DNA of 64,000 nt from Paenibacillus sp. SZ31 (GCF_012912005.1 NZ_JABBEA010000001.1:310001-374000), one strand, 5' to 3'; shown: positions 9,379-19,604, counted from the stretch's first letter. Program-made: numbers and translations. Notes: generated from the letters alone by a model not told the origin.

Positions 9379-9510
9379 TTGAACCCCTCCTGTCATGTGT
9401 TGAACCGTACAGCCAATTGCCCCAATTCACAATGAAACCTATAACAACTTCTATATATGCCCTTTCAGTCCATCTTCATTTACCATGCCCACTCCGCTAA
9501 CCGGCCAGAG

Positions 9511-10419
9511 TTATCCCTTCACAGCGCCAACCGTAAGACCTTTGATGAAATAACGTTGGAAGAATGGATATGCCAGTACAATTGGACCAATACCGACCAC
9601 AGCCATCGCCATTTGCAGTGTTTTGTTCGGCAGATTCAGCAATCCACCCTGCGACGAAATCTGTGAAGAGACGTTGGAGTTGGTTGTTAGATATTGAATA
9701 TCGAGCAGCGTCCGGTACATAAGGTACTGAAGGCTGATCGTCCGGTTATCCGATATAAAAATCATACTAAGGTACCAGTCATTCCAGTAGTTCAGTGTAC
9801 TAAACAACGCGACGGTTGCCATGACCGGAAGGGATAGTGGGAGCACGATACGTGTAAACGTTCTCAATTCTCCTGCACCATCAATCCGAGCCGATTCCAG
9901 AATGGATACCGGTATGGAGTTCGCGAAGAATGTACGCATGACCAGTACGAAGAATGGGGATAGCAGTAGTGGCATAATCAGTGCCAGTATGGAGTTTTTC
10001 AGATCCAATACGTTGACATAGACCAGGTACCAAGGTACCAGACCCCCATTGAACAACATCGTGAAGAAGATGAAAAAGGCGAACCATCCACGATAAGGAA
10101 GATCTCTCCGCGAGAGCGGATACGCGTACAGTGCAGTCAGAGCCACACTTGTAATGGTACCTACAACGGTAACGATAAAGGATATACCATATGAATGGAG
10201 GATCTGATCCATATCTCTGAACAGAAACTCATAGGCCGTCAGGCTGAACTTCTCTGGAATAAGCTTATACCCATTTGCAATAACTGTTGTCTCGTCCGAG
10301 AATGAGATGGCGAAGACAAGCAGGATCGGCACGACACAGGCAATGGCGTAGAATAGAAACATCGCATGAATAACGGATGCGGAACGCTTCGATACGGCTA
10401 GTGGATCACGTGATTTCAC
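9511..10419 (-). CDS. Carbohydrate ABC transporter permease, LplC/YtcP type
   Basis: This inner-membrane permease of system 2 is about 302 residues from the GTG start at 10419, placed 10 nt after AGAGGAGG; a TTG at 10440 overlapping the previous stop has no ribosome binding site of its own. Six membrane segments are visible. The EAA loop reads ESARIDGAGELRTFTRIVLP, the ATPase docking site. FAISFSDETTVIANGYKLIP after the first segment is typical of this branch. The end FIKGLTVGAVKG is the usual MalG-type C-terminus. It is coupled to the LplB-type permease 17 bp upstream. Confidence 0.9.
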   Translation of the reverse strand: MKSRDPLAVSKRSASVIHAMFLFYAIACVVPILLVFAISFSDETTVIANGYKLIPEKFSLTAYEFLFRDMDQILHSYGISFIVTVVGTITSVALTALYAYPLSRRDLPYRGWFAFFIFFTMLFNGGLVPWYLVYVNVLDLKNSILALIMPLLLSPFFVLVMRTFFANSIPVSILESARIDGAGELRTFTRIVLPLSLPVMATVALFSTLNYWNDWYLSMIFISDNRTISLQYLMYRTLLDIQYLTTNSNVSSQISSQGGLLNLPNKTLQMAMAVVGIGPIVLAYPFFQRYFIKGLTVGAVKG

Positions 10420-10436
10420 AGCTGACTTGCCTCCTC

Positions 10437-11423
10437 TCAAAATAATGCATTATCTTTATCCATCCGCCTAACGATGGTATTAGATACAAGAACCAGCACG
10501 AATCCAACGATTGCTTGATATAGACCGGCTGCGGATGACATCCCGATATCTCCACCGATAAGGAACGTTCGATATACATAGGTATCAAGTACATTCGTTA
10601 CAGGGAACAGTGCTCCCGACTCGAGTGGAACCTGATAGAACAAACTGAAGTCAGCATAGAAAATACGGCCTATTTGCAATAACGTCATAATCACAATCAA
10701 TGGTACGAGAAACGGAACGGTGATGAAGCGTATCTGATGCCATTTGGTTGCTCCATCGAGCACAGCAGCCTCATAATATTCTTCATCGATCCCCACGACA
10801 GCTGCCAGATAGATGACGGCATAATATCCGATATTCTTCCACGTGTTTACCAGTGGCAAAATATAAGGCCAATACTTTGGCTCGGAATACCAGTCGATCG
10901 GTTGCCCCCCGAACATCGGAAGAATAGTAGAGTTCATGAATCCCGAATCCTTACCGAGGAAAGCCAATACCAGATAACTGACCACAATCATGGACAGGAA
11001 ATACGGCAATAGCATAAGCGATTGATACAACTTGGACATCGCCTTGTTCTTCACTTCATTGAGTAGAATAGCAAGCCCGACACCTACAAAGAGATTGAGT
11101 GCAATAAACACAGTGTTGTACGCGATTGTATTCCGGGTAATTTCCCACGCATCACTGGTGGAGAACAAATACTTGAAATTGTCCCATCCACTCCACGGGC
11201 TACCCCAAATACCATCAGCATAGTTTACATTTTTGAATGCGATCAGAACGCCGAACATCGGCATATAGTTGTTCACCAGCAGAAACAGGACGCCTGGCAA
11301 GAACATGAGATACAGCACCTTGAATTTGCCAAGATTGTGCCATACAGACTTGCGCTTTCGGACTGTTTCTCCCTGTATTTCCGATATCCGTACTCCCTTA
11401 CCCGCCTGGGGTTGTGTCTTCAT
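10437..11423 (-). CDS. Carbohydrate ABC transporter permease, LplB type
   Basis: This 328-residue membrane protein pairs with the following permease to form the channel of system 2. An unusually polar N-terminus of about 30 residues precedes the first membrane segment (VLYLMFLPGVLFLLVNNYMP). The EAA loop is YEAAVLDGATKWHQIRFITVP-like, ending in the usual hydrophobic stretch. It has a GGGAG ribosome binding site before the ATG. It begins a transcript separate from the kinase/regulator unit, since a strong terminator lies between them at 11586-11603; its promoter must lie within the 185 bp upstream. Confidence 0.9.
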   Translation of the reverse strand: MKTQPQAGKGVRISEIQGETVRKRKSVWHNLGKFKVLYLMFLPGVLFLLVNNYMPMFGVLIAFKNVNYADGIWGSPWSGWDNFKYLFSTSDAWEITRNTIAYNTVFIALNLFVGVGLAILLNEVKNKAMSKLYQSLMLLPYFLSMIVVSYLVLAFLGKDSGFMNSTILPMFGGQPIDWYSEPKYWPYILPLVNTWKNIGYYAVIYLAAVVGIDEEYYEAAVLDGATKWHQIRFITVPFLVPLIVIMTLLQIGRIFYADFSLFYQVPLESGALFPVTNVLDTYVYRTFLIGGDIGMSSAAGLYQAIVGFVLVLVSNTIVRRMDKDNALF

Positions 11424-11566
11424 AACTTGTTCTCCCTCACTCCTCTTGAATTCTTCCTCAGGATGAAGCTCCGTTGCGGCTCCTGTGGTTCAAGTATACG
11501 GCGGGGCGAGGAAGACCTCTATCTGCTGTGGTGACCTGTTAACTTATCAAATTATGACTTTAGTGC

Positions 11567-11603
11567 CAAAATAAACAAAACAAAAGGCGCAGCATACTGC
11601 GCC
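11567..11603 (-). terminator. Terminator after the system 2 response regulator
   Basis: On the minus strand GGCGCAG and CTGCGCC form a perfect 7-bp stem with a 4-nt loop, followed by TTTTGTTTTG. It lies 6 bp after the regulator stop and separates the two-component unit from the transporter unit. Confidence 0.88.
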
Positions 11604-11608
11604 ATGAG

Positions 11609-13222
11609 TTATACGGTACGTGACTGTTTGCGGAACTCCTGTGGTGTGATACCTGTGCACTTTTTGAACATTTTGGTGAAATGCGAGTAATTGTAGTACC
11701 CCACCTTGCCAGCGATATCCGTCACCTTGACGGTGGACTGGGACAGCAAGGTCTTCGCTTTGGCTACTCTTCCTTGAAGGATAAACTCGGACAAGGACAT
11801 CCCCTTCTCTTTTCGAAACAAACGGGATAGATAAGCAGGATTGAAACCGGCAAAAGCTGCAAGTTCCTCTCGCATGAGTTCTTCGCCAATATGTGTTTCG
11901 ATATAAATACATAACTGATCCACAATAGTCATTGGACTGTGATCGTCCGGGTATAACACCGGGATGACACGATCTATCAGATCAGACGTCCACAGCTTCA
12001 ACTGTGGCAACGACCTTGTGACTACACTCTCTTCCGGCTCCCGTTCCCCCGGATACAGACTGCGTATGGATACATTTTTCTGATGAAGTAACGGATAGAC
12101 CACATGCAACATCGCATGGTAGTAGAGACGAAGTATTTCAGGAGACAATCCCTCCTGGGCAGCAAGCAACTCGAAGATCTCATCCACACGTTCGCGCAAA
12201 TCCCCAACTTTACCCGTCTCAAAAAGAATGGATAACTCCGAAAACCACGGAATAGGCAAAAAGCGATCTTCCTGATCTCTGCCCCGCTCATCATAAACAA
12301 AGACTTCTTCAAGCTCCTTAATATTGCGTCGTTCCATATCCATCAGTTCATTCAACATGCCTTGCAGCTCCGTTACAGCCACCGGGACACCAACATAACA
12401 GGACAACCTACAGTAGAAATACGTACCACATTCCTGAATGTACACCTGACAACGTTCTGCCACTTCGCTCGCACTCGGTATGATGCCATCTTGCTCGTAA
12501 GCAAGCACAATATTCAATCCACTATGATCCTGAAACACCTCACCCGGCTTGTCGCCAAGCAACATCTCTCTTCCTGCATTACGAAGGGCATATTCTAATA
12601 CCTCTTCATCGCGCAAATCGAATTCACGCACCCACTCCTCTACCGAGATCACAATGGGTAATACACGAGCCTGTGGATCAATCTCGGCACCATACAATTC
12701 TGCGAGCTCTTGCAGCCGTTGCTCAGTTAACGTGATCCGCTGAGAGATGGCATCTTTCCAGAAACGTTCTGTCAGGAGCGGTTTATGGGTCTTCCAGCGT
12801 TTGTATACGGTCTCATAAACTTCGTTGGTACGGGTACGCTGCTCCCCATCCTTGATCTTCTCCACCGCCTGGCTTACCACCTTGATCAATTGATCCGCTG
12901 GAGCCGGCTTCAATACATAATCAAAGCTGTTCAGCTTAATTGCCGTCTGAGCATAATCGAACAATGCATGCCCTGTCAGGAAAATGGTCAGCATGCCTGG
13001 ATCATGTTTCAACACCCAGCTCTGCAGATCAAGCCCTGTTTCGCCAGGCATCTCAATATCACAGATCATGATATCAATGGCACTTGCCTTCAGGACCTTT
13101 CTCGCCTCTTCTGCATCACAAGCACTGAACACCTGGTCAATGCCGGCCGCATGCCAGTCAACACCTTCCACCATCGCTTGTAGTGCATACACTTCATCAT
13201 CCACGATCAACAGGTTACGCAT
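11609..13222 (-). CDS. Two-component response regulator, YesN type (REC plus AraC HTH)
   Basis: This 537-residue regulator is probably the activator of the system 2 transporter genes. The start at ATG 13222 (MRNLLIVDDE) places the receiver domain at the N-terminus as expected and overlaps the kinase stop by 8 bp, indicating translational coupling. The receiver has DD at 8-9, phosphoacceptor Asp55 in MICDIEMPG and the Lys in DYVLKPAPAD. The C-terminal AraC domain shows NPAYLSRLFRKEKGMSLSEF and KVGYYNYSHFTKMFKKCTG. The middle 250 residues are the divergent YesN linker region. A terminator follows directly. Confidence 0.93.
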   Translation of the reverse strand: MRNLLIVDDEVYALQAMVEGVDWHAAGIDQVFSACDAEEARKVLKASAIDIMICDIEMPGETGLDLQSWVLKHDPGMLTIFLTGHALFDYAQTAIKLNSFDYVLKPAPADQLIKVVSQAVEKIKDGEQRTRTNEVYETVYKRWKTHKPLLTERFWKDAISQRITLTEQRLQELAELYGAEIDPQARVLPIVISVEEWVREFDLRDEEVLEYALRNAGREMLLGDKPGEVFQDHSGLNIVLAYEQDGIIPSASEVAERCQVYIQECGTYFYCRLSCYVGVPVAVTELQGMLNELMDMERRNIKELEEVFVYDERGRDQEDRFLPIPWFSELSILFETGKVGDLRERVDEIFELLAAQEGLSPEILRLYYHAMLHVVYPLLHQKNVSIRSLYPGEREPEESVVTRSLPQLKLWTSDLIDRVIPVLYPDDHSPMTIVDQLCIYIETHIGEELMREELAAFAGFNPAYLSRLFRKEKGMSLSEFILQGRVAKAKTLLSQSTVKVTDIAGKVGYYNYSHFTKMFKKCTGITPQEFRKQSRTV

Positions 13223-14996
13223 GGGCTCCCCCTTCTTCCTCTTCGGTCTGAGCGGGTAAATCAATGATGACTGCAGCGCCGTTATCCGCCTCATTTCTAA
13301 ACTGCAAACTGGCTTGATCACCATACTTCACTAACAGCCGATGAGCCACGTTCCATATACCGATGTGCTGTCCACCCGGGTCTTCAGCGTATTGTCCCTG
13401 CTGTAGACGTTCCAGCAGTTCCTCATCAAATCCGACACCATTATCCACAATCATCAGTTGAAGTACCGTCTCATCGATTTGACCGGATAACATCTTCCCA
13501 TGGCAAGCCACAATCCGAATGACAAATGGCTGCGTTCGCCGCTGAAATCCGTGAATAATGGCATTCTCCACAAAGGGCTGAATCGTTAATGGCGGAATCA
13601 CATACTTTCCGAGATCCGGTTCAATATCCAGTTCAAAATCCAATCGGCTTGGAAACCTCAGCTTCTGAATTTCTAAATAATGACGAATGTGCTCCAGCTC
13701 TTCATCCAGACGAATAACACGTTTGCCTGCACGCAGACTGAATCGGAAATAATCAGCCAAATGCCCAGCCATCTGCTGCACTAGCTCATGCTTTTTCAAA
13801 GAAGCCAGACTATGAATTATATTGAGTGAATTCAAATAAAAGTGAGGATTAATTTGCATCTGTAATTGTTTGAACTCCGCCTCCCGTGTCCGCAATTGTT
13901 CCTCATACACATCAATCTTGAGATGACGGATCTCGCTGGTCATCTGATTGAAGCTTCGTGTCATAAATTCAAGCTCCGAGGAGGATGGCGGCTCCAGCTT
14001 CACATCGAGATCTCCGCGACTCACCCTTCTCATGCCTCGGATCAGTGAATTCATCGGACGGAATAACAGTTGACGCAAAAAGATCAGTGCAGTAACCAGA
14101 ATTACCGCCGCACCAATGGGAAGAAGACGAATGATCTGCTGGAAGAACGGGAGGTTACGCATCATATCTTCCTCAGGCAGCAGCACGATGTAATTCATCT
14201 CGGACATGGCTGAGGCAATACCCAGCATCAAATATTGACGTGCTTCTCCCTTGTTCATGACTTCAGAGATGACCTGATACGGGTTCTTCAGGCCGGGAAG
14301 ATGTGCCGATGCAAGCTGAATCTGTGCAGTATTCAATGTGGAATCCGATAATGCCCCACCGTCGGTTCCAACAATGACTGCGCCTCCTCTGTCACCGGAT
14401 TCTGTGAACTGTTGTGTGTGATTCAGTGCATTCATATCAACAAGCGCGCCTGCATAGAACTGCTGGTTGATTCGCACCGTTTTCACCAGCGCATTCCATG
14501 TTCCCCCACGCACGATGCTCCATTCGGGCTTCTGGATATCCCCTTCCAATTGCTGCATCTGGACCGGCATACTCTCCTGCACAACCGACTTTTTGACATC
14601 ATAATTGCCCGAAGTGGCGAGCAGCAGATCATCATTAACGGCATCATATAGAAAAAAAGAATCGATTAGATTATAGAAACCGATATCTGTCATGAATTTA
14701 TTCATAATGCGTTGCTTCGCAATGATATAATCCCCACTGCCGTATTCCAGAAAAAACAGGGATATAATATCCGGGTCCCGCTCGCCCAGACTATATAAAT
14801 ACCGATTCGTCTCCTGTAATACACGTTCATTCTGTTCCACACTCTTGGCAAGATGATTCATATTGGTGAGAGATACCTTGTCACGTACGACTTTCATGGC
14901 GTAGACGTTGTTGTAATAGAGCAGCATGAATAATGGCAGCATGATCAGTGTAAGACCCACAATAAATTTAAAACGCAGTGAACGGATCACATTCAT
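13215..14996 (-). CDS. Sensor histidine kinase, YesM type
   Basis: This 593-residue membrane kinase is the partner of the overlapping response regulator. The first membrane segment is at about 11-29 and the second near 295-312, with a sensor domain of about 265 residues between them outside the cell. A HAMP segment (MNSLIRGMRRVSRGDLDVKL) leads to the His_kinase domain with LQMQINPHFYLNSLN. The HATPase has ENAIIHG and DNGVGF, then HIGIWNVAHRL. The ATG is preceded only by a weak GGAAT ribosome binding site. A 347-bp gene-free stretch lies upstream. The signal is presumably a sugar or oligosaccharide; this is inference from the neighbours. Confidence 0.93.
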   Translation of the reverse strand: MNVIRSLRFKFIVGLTLIMLPLFMLLYYNNVYAMKVVRDKVSLTNMNHLAKSVEQNERVLQETNRYLYSLGERDPDIISLFFLEYGSGDYIIAKQRIMNKFMTDIGFYNLIDSFFLYDAVNDDLLLATSGNYDVKKSVVQESMPVQMQQLEGDIQKPEWSIVRGGTWNALVKTVRINQQFYAGALVDMNALNHTQQFTESGDRGGAVIVGTDGGALSDSTLNTAQIQLASAHLPGLKNPYQVISEVMNKGEARQYLMLGIASAMSEMNYIVLLPEEDMMRNLPFFQQIIRLLPIGAAVILVTALIFLRQLLFRPMNSLIRGMRRVSRGDLDVKLEPPSSSELEFMTRSFNQMTSEIRHLKIDVYEEQLRTREAEFKQLQMQINPHFYLNSLNIIHSLASLKKHELVQQMAGHLADYFRFSLRAGKRVIRLDEELEHIRHYLEIQKLRFPSRLDFELDIEPDLGKYVIPPLTIQPFVENAIIHGFQRRTQPFVIRIVACHGKMLSGQIDETVLQLMIVDNGVGFDEELLERLQQGQYAEDPGGQHIGIWNVAHRLLVKYGDQASLQFRNEADNGAAVIIDLPAQTEEEEGGAHA

Positions 14997-15343
14997 GGAT
15001 TAAGGATTCCCGCCCTTTTCATTTAACATAGCGTGCTTTTTTTCTAATTTCTTCCTTATGATGGCATGTTTATTGTAGTCACCCCTGCTTGCCATTGTCT
15101 ATGCGGTCCCGTGACCTGCACATGTCAATTCTGGTGACTTCTATCCGCTCCAAGTTTGGATAACGCGCTTCATATTGTAATAAATTCTCCAGTTGTAAAA
15201 AAAATCCTTCATTTATAGCTCAGAAGCTTCTCCCTGAAAATAAATGCTGCGGCAAGCCCCAGACTCCACGAACGCCCGATCTTGACATGCATACGATATA
15301 TCACTCCTCGGGTTTATCACCAGGATGTAGGGAGGCCTGTTCG
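14997..15343. other. Divergent intergenic region, no gene seen
   Basis: This 347-bp region separates the minus-strand kinase from the plus-strand permease. I see no convincing reading frame, RNA gene or riboswitch. A TTGACA at about 15281 could be a -35 box for the plus-strand gene, but no good -10 box lies at the proper distance. No cre-like site was found, unlike the control regions of systems 1 and 3. Confidence 0.5.
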
Positions 15344-16753
15344 ATGAATATTCAACTCACTTCGTTACACTATGTCTATCTGGCATTTATCGTCTTGATC
15401 ATTGCCGTAATGATCCGGCGCAGGGACACCACCATCATCTGTGTCGCAGGTATTATGACCATTGGACTTCTGGCAACGGAAACCTTAAGCGGGTCAGTCT
15501 CTGGAATCTTCAGCAGTTTTATCTATGCGACGAAAGAATTACTAAGTACGATCTTCATCATCTCGATCATTGTGGCGATGAGCCGTGTTCTGATCAGAAC
15601 TGGCATTAATGAGGTCATGGTGACACCTGTCACCCGGTTTATCCGCTCTCCTCAATTGGCATATTGGGGAATTGGACTGATCATGATGGTTGTATCGCTC
15701 TTTTTCTGGCCTTCTCCGGCCGTAGCTCTGGTTGGTGCTGTACTGCTTCCTGTAGCGGTGCGAGTGGGACTTCCTCCGATTGGAGCTGCCATTGCCATGA
15801 ACTTGTTCGGACATGGGATTGCACTGTCGGGGGATTACATTATTCAAGGGGCTCCCAAACTTACGGCTGATGCGGCGGGTCTACCGGTTACTTCCGTCAT
15901 GACGGCCAGCATACCTCTGGTCATTGTCATGGGAACGGTATCTACACTTACAGCCTTCTGGATGCTGCGCAAAGAGATGAAATCAGGTACAGTGACAACG
16001 GAACCTTCATCCTCATCAGAGGCTGTGTCTACTTCTCTACCTGGCAATCTGCCTGTTGAACATCAAGCCATGTCACCTCGTTTGCAAAAAGCATTCGCTC
16101 TGCTTATCCCTCTGTTATTCGCAGTGGATGTGATTCTGATGTTTGTATTGAAGCTGCAAGGCGGTGACGCAACAGCACTGATTGGCGGGACGGCTGTGGT
16201 CATATTGATCGCCATCACCCTTGCCGCACATCGACATGCGGGACCAGAGGAAACGACTAACTATTTAATAGAAGGATTTCAGTTCGGATTCAAAGTATTC
16301 GGCCCGGTTATTCCAATAGCCGCGTTCTTTTATCTGGGAGATGCTGCGATTACGGAGTTGTTCCACAATCCTCTTCCTGAAGGTTCACACGGGATTGTGA
16401 ATGATCTCGGGGTTGCACTTGCTGGACTGGTGCCACTGAATGGTACAGTGGGCGCCATTACGATGACGGTGACCGGAGCGGTCACGGGCATGGATGGTTC
16501 GGGATTCTCGGGGATTTCCCTGGTTGGCTCGATTGCGTCCATGTTTGCAGGTTCGGCAGATTCCGCACCTGTGCTGACCGCACTGGGGCAGGTCTCAGCC
16601 ATATGGGTAGGTGGGGGAACTTTGATTCCATGGGCATTGATTCCTGCTGCTGCGATCTGCGGAGTCAGTCCTTTTGAACTTGCAAGACGCAACCTGAAGC
16701 CTGTACTACTGGGACTCACGGTAACTACGATTGTAGCCATTTTTTTGATCTGA
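15344..16753 (+). CDS. Putative ion-transporter-superfamily membrane permease
   Basis: This 469-residue integral membrane protein has 10 to 12 hydrophobic segments and two similar halves. Its layout (helical hairpins, the GVALAGLVPLNGTVGAITMT and GSIASMFAGSADSAPVL loops, a closing GISPFELARRNLKPVLLG-type motif) resembles the ion transporter superfamily (GntP, DcuC, citrate or NhaC-like carriers). A polar loop at about residues 225-255 divides the halves. The ATG at 15344 is chosen because AGGGAGG stands 8 nt upstream. It stands alone on the plus strand. The substrate (organic anion or Na+/H+) cannot be decided from sequence. Confidence 0.7.
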   Translation: MNIQLTSLHYVYLAFIVLIIAVMIRRRDTTIICVAGIMTIGLLATETLSGSVSGIFSSFIYATKELLSTIFIISIIVAMSRVLIRTGINEVMVTPVTRFIRSPQLAYWGIGLIMMVVSLFFWPSPAVALVGAVLLPVAVRVGLPPIGAAIAMNLFGHGIALSGDYIIQGAPKLTADAAGLPVTSVMTASIPLVIVMGTVSTLTAFWMLRKEMKSGTVTTEPSSSSEAVSTSLPGNLPVEHQAMSPRLQKAFALLIPLLFAVDVILMFVLKLQGGDATALIGGTAVVILIAITLAAHRHAGPEETTNYLIEGFQFGFKVFGPVIPIAAFFYLGDAAITELFHNPLPEGSHGIVNDLGVALAGLVPLNGTVGAITMTVTGAVTGMDGSGFSGISLVGSIASMFAGSADSAPVLTALGQVSAIWVGGGTLIPWALIPAAAICGVSPFELARRNLKPVLLGLTVTTIVAIFLI

Positions 16754-16774
16754 TCAAAGGTTATGCTGAAGCGT

Positions 16775-17377
16775 TTATAAAGACGTGCGTGAACGTGCCC
16801 AGTTCCAGAGATCTTCACGCTTCATCTCTGCCAGATGCAGCATATTCACATAGGGATCTCCCTGTAGTCCAAGTACAGAAGCAAATGCAGGCTCCGTCTT
16901 CCACCCTGCCTGTTTCAGTCTGCGGATCTCAAGGTGTCCCGCGTCTCCCCACAGTTGTAACAATCTCCACTCCACGAGCATATGTAGGTATGCATTCTGC
17001 CTGTTGACTGGCACGGATTGGGCAAAAATCTCCACAGGCCAATGTCCCACTTGCAAATTACAAGTCACATAAGGACGTTGGTCTGGAAGATTCCCATCCC
17101 CACGAATACATCGAAACTCACCGACTGCTTCGATCTGATCATGCATCTCAGCTTCAAAGGCATCCAGATCCTCTGCATAACACAGCAGATCCAGATCACT
17201 GCCTGGAACATCAATATCAATCGGTACCGTCCCGGCCGGATATGGGTGGTAGTCAGCTAATATATCTAGCAGTCCACTACTCTTTAACACGCGGTATGCG
17301 TCCTGCTGACGTTCGTTACCTGTAGCCAGATGTGCCATTACATCTGCGGTAGTGATCATCTCCCCGCTTTGGGCCAC
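16775..17377 (-). CDS. DUF4269 family protein (nucleotidyltransferase-like)
   Basis: This 200-residue cytoplasmic protein belongs to the DUF4269 family. The motif GTVPIDIDVPGSDLDLLCY at about 48-66 resembles the GS-x-D-x-D metal-binding motif of nucleotidyltransferase-fold proteins, but no substrate is known. Another family landmark is HMLVEWRLLQLWG. It starts at a GTG only 2 nt after the YwbE stop, with GGAGG inside the end of ywbE, so translation is coupled. The stop is 21 bp from the convergent permease gene. Confidence 0.8.
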   Translation of the reverse strand: MAQSGEMITTADVMAHLATGNERQQDAYRVLKSSGLLDILADYHPYPAGTVPIDIDVPGSDLDLLCYAEDLDAFEAEMHDQIEAVGEFRCIRGDGNLPDQRPYVTCNLQVGHWPVEIFAQSVPVNRQNAYLHMLVEWRLLQLWGDAGHLEIRRLKQAGWKTEPAFASVLGLQGDPYVNMLHLAEMKREDLWNWARSRTSL

Positions 17378-17379
17378 AG

Positions 17380-17586
17380 TTAGTTCGCGCCTCCTGCAAT
17401 GACCTGTTTCACACGTCCCACGTGGCCGCTCGTCAGTCGTACTTTGATTCCGTGTGGATGCGTAGGTGACTTGGTTAACAGATCCTTAACAATGCCCCGT
17501 GTCAGCTTACCTGTAGCTTGATCCTGCTTCAGCACAATGTCCACTTCCAGACCTGGTTTAATATTTACACGTTGTTGTCCATTCAT
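17380..17586 (-). CDS. ywbE: YwbE family protein
   Basis: This small 68-residue protein matches the YwbE (DUF2196) family, with RVNIKPGLEVDIVLKQDQ at the start and TSPTHPHGIKVRL-type residues (KSPTHPHGIKVRL) in the middle. The family is widespread in Firmicutes and has no established function; the short strand-rich composition suggests a small beta-barrel. The ATG has GAGGAG 10 nt upstream. It forms a two-gene unit with the DUF4269 gene, the stop and next start being 2 nt apart. Confidence 0.88.
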   Translation of the reverse strand: MNGQQRVNIKPGLEVDIVLKQDQATGKLTRGIVKDLLTKSPTHPHGIKVRLTSGHVGRVKQVIAGGAN

Positions 17587-17755
17587 TATGTTCGCTCTCC
17601 TCTATGTCGTTAATTCATATCTTGTATACTATATAACCCTTAAACACAAAGCTTCATCTATTGTAGACGTTTTGGTTTCAAAACGAAAGCTATGCAGGCA
17701 ACAACCTCCTACTTCTGGTTCAACGTTTTATATGGGGCTACATGGAAACCAATAT

Positions 17756-17797
17756 AAAGAAACCGCAGGTCTCTACATCTCGAGGCCTGCGGCTTTT
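17756..17797 (-). terminator. Terminator of the polysaccharide deacetylase gene
   Basis: An 11-bp stem (CCGCAGGTCTC with GAGGCCTGCGG, one G-T pair) with an 8-nt loop is flanked by TTTCTTTAT on the minus strand. It lies 17 bp after the deacetylase stop. Confidence 0.75.
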
Positions 17798-17813
17798 GAT
17801 TGAATTACCATGT

Positions 17814-18599
17814 TTAGGGCTGTACCTGCTTCAACAAAGACGGTGAAGCTCCATCCTTCGCGGCTTCGCGTGCCTTCACAGCAAGTAGCTCAGACACCGT
17901 CACGAATTGGTACCCCTGCTGCTGCAGTTTAGGCAGAATCGTTTTGAGTGCTGCTACCGTATGCGACTTGCCTTCCACCTTATCGTGAAAAAGTACAATA
18001 TCCCCATTACGTGCGTTTTTTAACACTTTGTTAACGATAGCCGATACACCTGGAGAAGCCCAGTCCCGTGTATCCTGATGCCAGGACCAGAGTACAATGG
18101 TATACCCTTTTTGTTTGGCAGCCTGAATGACCATGTCATTGTAGTAGCCGCCCGGTGGCCTGAACAACAGGGGACGCTCCGCCCCTGCTTCAATGATGGA
18201 ATTTTCCGCTGCGTTCATATCCTTCATGTACTTGTCCGCACCTGTTGACCGGACTGCATACGTGTGCGCATACGTATGATTGGCGATTTCATGCCCTTCG
18301 AGCTGCTCCTGCCTAATCAGTTCAGGAAATTTCTCTGCCCATTTTCCAAGTACAAAAAAGGTTCCTTTGGCTTGATATTGCTGGAGCAATGCCAGAATCT
18401 GCGGGGTCTGAATCGGATCCGGTCCATCATCAAACGTCAGGGCGATGAGTTTATCCTGTGTGGGAACCTCCCACACGATCTCTCCTCGCTCCTCATAATA
18501 CTGACGGTTCTTCTGTACAGGCTTCGCATAGGCAGAACTGCTGCCCAGCACAATAATCAGCGTGAACAATCCGATGAATCGGGCTGCCTTCAGGTTCAT
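17814..18599 (-). CDS. Secreted polysaccharide deacetylase (CE4, NodB domain)
   Basis: This 261-residue exported enzyme should remove N-acetyl groups from peptidoglycan or a related glycan. A signal peptide ends near Ala25 (AYA before KP). The NodB motifs are all present: TFDDGPD with catalytic Asp57 and metal Asp58, the metal-binding NHTYAH, RPPGG, and the DTRDW and FHDK motifs with the catalytic His. Length is usual for PdaA/PdaB-like proteins with a single catalytic domain. GAGGA precedes the ATG. It is a single-gene unit with its own terminator. Whether the substrate is peptidoglycan or chitooligosaccharide is not visible. Confidence 0.9.
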   Translation of the reverse strand: MNLKAARFIGLFTLIIVLGSSSAYAKPVQKNRQYYEERGEIVWEVPTQDKLIALTFDDGPDPIQTPQILALLQQYQAKGTFFVLGKWAEKFPELIRQEQLEGHEIANHTYAHTYAVRSTGADKYMKDMNAAENSIIEAGAERPLLFRPPGGYYNDMVIQAAKQKGYTIVLWSWHQDTRDWASPGVSAIVNKVLKNARNGDIVLFHDKVEGKSHTVAALKTILPKLQQQGYQFVTVSELLAVKAREAAKDGASPSLLKQVQP

Positions 18600-18665
18600 G
18601 TTGTGTCCTCACTTTGTCTTCATACGTAAACTCCCTGTTAGCATTTCCCGATTCACCTGAACTAA

Positions 18666-19604
18666 TTAACGAAAGATCTGATCCACAACGGCGATTTCCT
18701 CAGCAGTTAGCTCTACATTCAATGTTTTCAGATTATTAATCACTTGCTCCGGTTTCTTAGCACCCGGAATCAATGCATCAATAGAAGGCTGAGTAAGGTA
18801 CCAGGCCAGAACCAGATGAGCGACCTCAACATCCTTGGATTGTGCTATGCTGCGCAGTTGCTCAACTTTATCGAGATTTTCAATGAAAGCTTCACCTGTG
18901 AACAGCGGGTTCTTTGAACGTCCATCCTGAAAGGTTGTATCACGATTATATTTCCCGCCCAGCAGTCCCGCTGCCAGAGGGAAGTAAGGAACAAAAGAAA
19001 TGTTATGCTCAGCCGTATACGGCAACAGCTCTTTCTCCGCATCTCTTTTGAACAAATTATATTCAGATTGCAGTACGTCTACATGCCCGTCCTTATTGGC
19101 TTCACGCAACTGATCGATGGAGAAGTTGGATACACCAATGGCCCGAATTTTGCCAGTGTCTTTCAACCGTTTTAACGTATCTACTGCTTCATCCTTCGGC
19201 GTGTGCTCATCCGGAAAGTGGATGTAAAAGAGATCAATATAATCGGTTTGCAGACGTTTCAACGCCTCATCTACAGCCGTTTTCAGGAAAGCAGGTGAGT
19301 TATCCACGACAATCTTGCCATCTACAAATTTATGGGCCGCCTTGGTTGCAATGATGGTATTCTGACGCTGACCGGTTTCCTTCAGTACTTCACCAATGAG
19401 TCGTTCGGAATGCTCCGGTCCATAGATGTACGCCGTATCCACAAAGTTAATGCCTTGTTTCAAGGCTGTACGAACCACTTCCTTACCCGTCTCATCATTC
19501 AGCATGTCCGGATAGATATTATGTCCTCCTACTGCATTCGCACCCAGTCCAATGGGATTCACGATCAGATCCGTCTTGCCCAACCGAATTTGTTGTTCTG
19601 CCAT
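18666..19604 (-). CDS. Aldo/keto reductase
   Basis: This 312-residue cytoplasmic NAD(P)H-dependent oxidoreductase with a TIM-barrel fold has the catalytic tetrad Asp56, Tyr61, Lys88 and His129, in [18 protein letters not shown] and LFYIHFPD. The cofactor-binding end is recognisable in [16 protein letters not shown]. It is closest in look to the IolS/YajO group of general reductases; the physiological substrate is unknown. The ATG has GGAGAG upstream. It lies alone between the deacetylase and the antiporter. Confidence 0.9.
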   Translation of the reverse strand: MAEQQIRLGKTDLIVNPIGLGANAVGGHNIYPDMLNDETGKEVVRTALKQGINFVDTAYIYGPEHSERLIGEVLKETGQRQNTIIATKAAHKFVDGKIVVDNSPAFLKTAVDEALKRLQTDYIDLFYIHFPDEHTPKDEAVDTLKRLKDTGKIRAIGVSNFSIDQLREANKDGHVDVLQSEYNLFKRDAEKELLPYTAEHNISFVPYFPLAAGLLGGKYNRDTTFQDGRSKNPLFTGEAFIENLDKVEQLRSIAQSKDVEVAHLVLAWYLTQPSIDALIPGAKKPEQVINNLKTLNVELTAEEIAVVDQIFR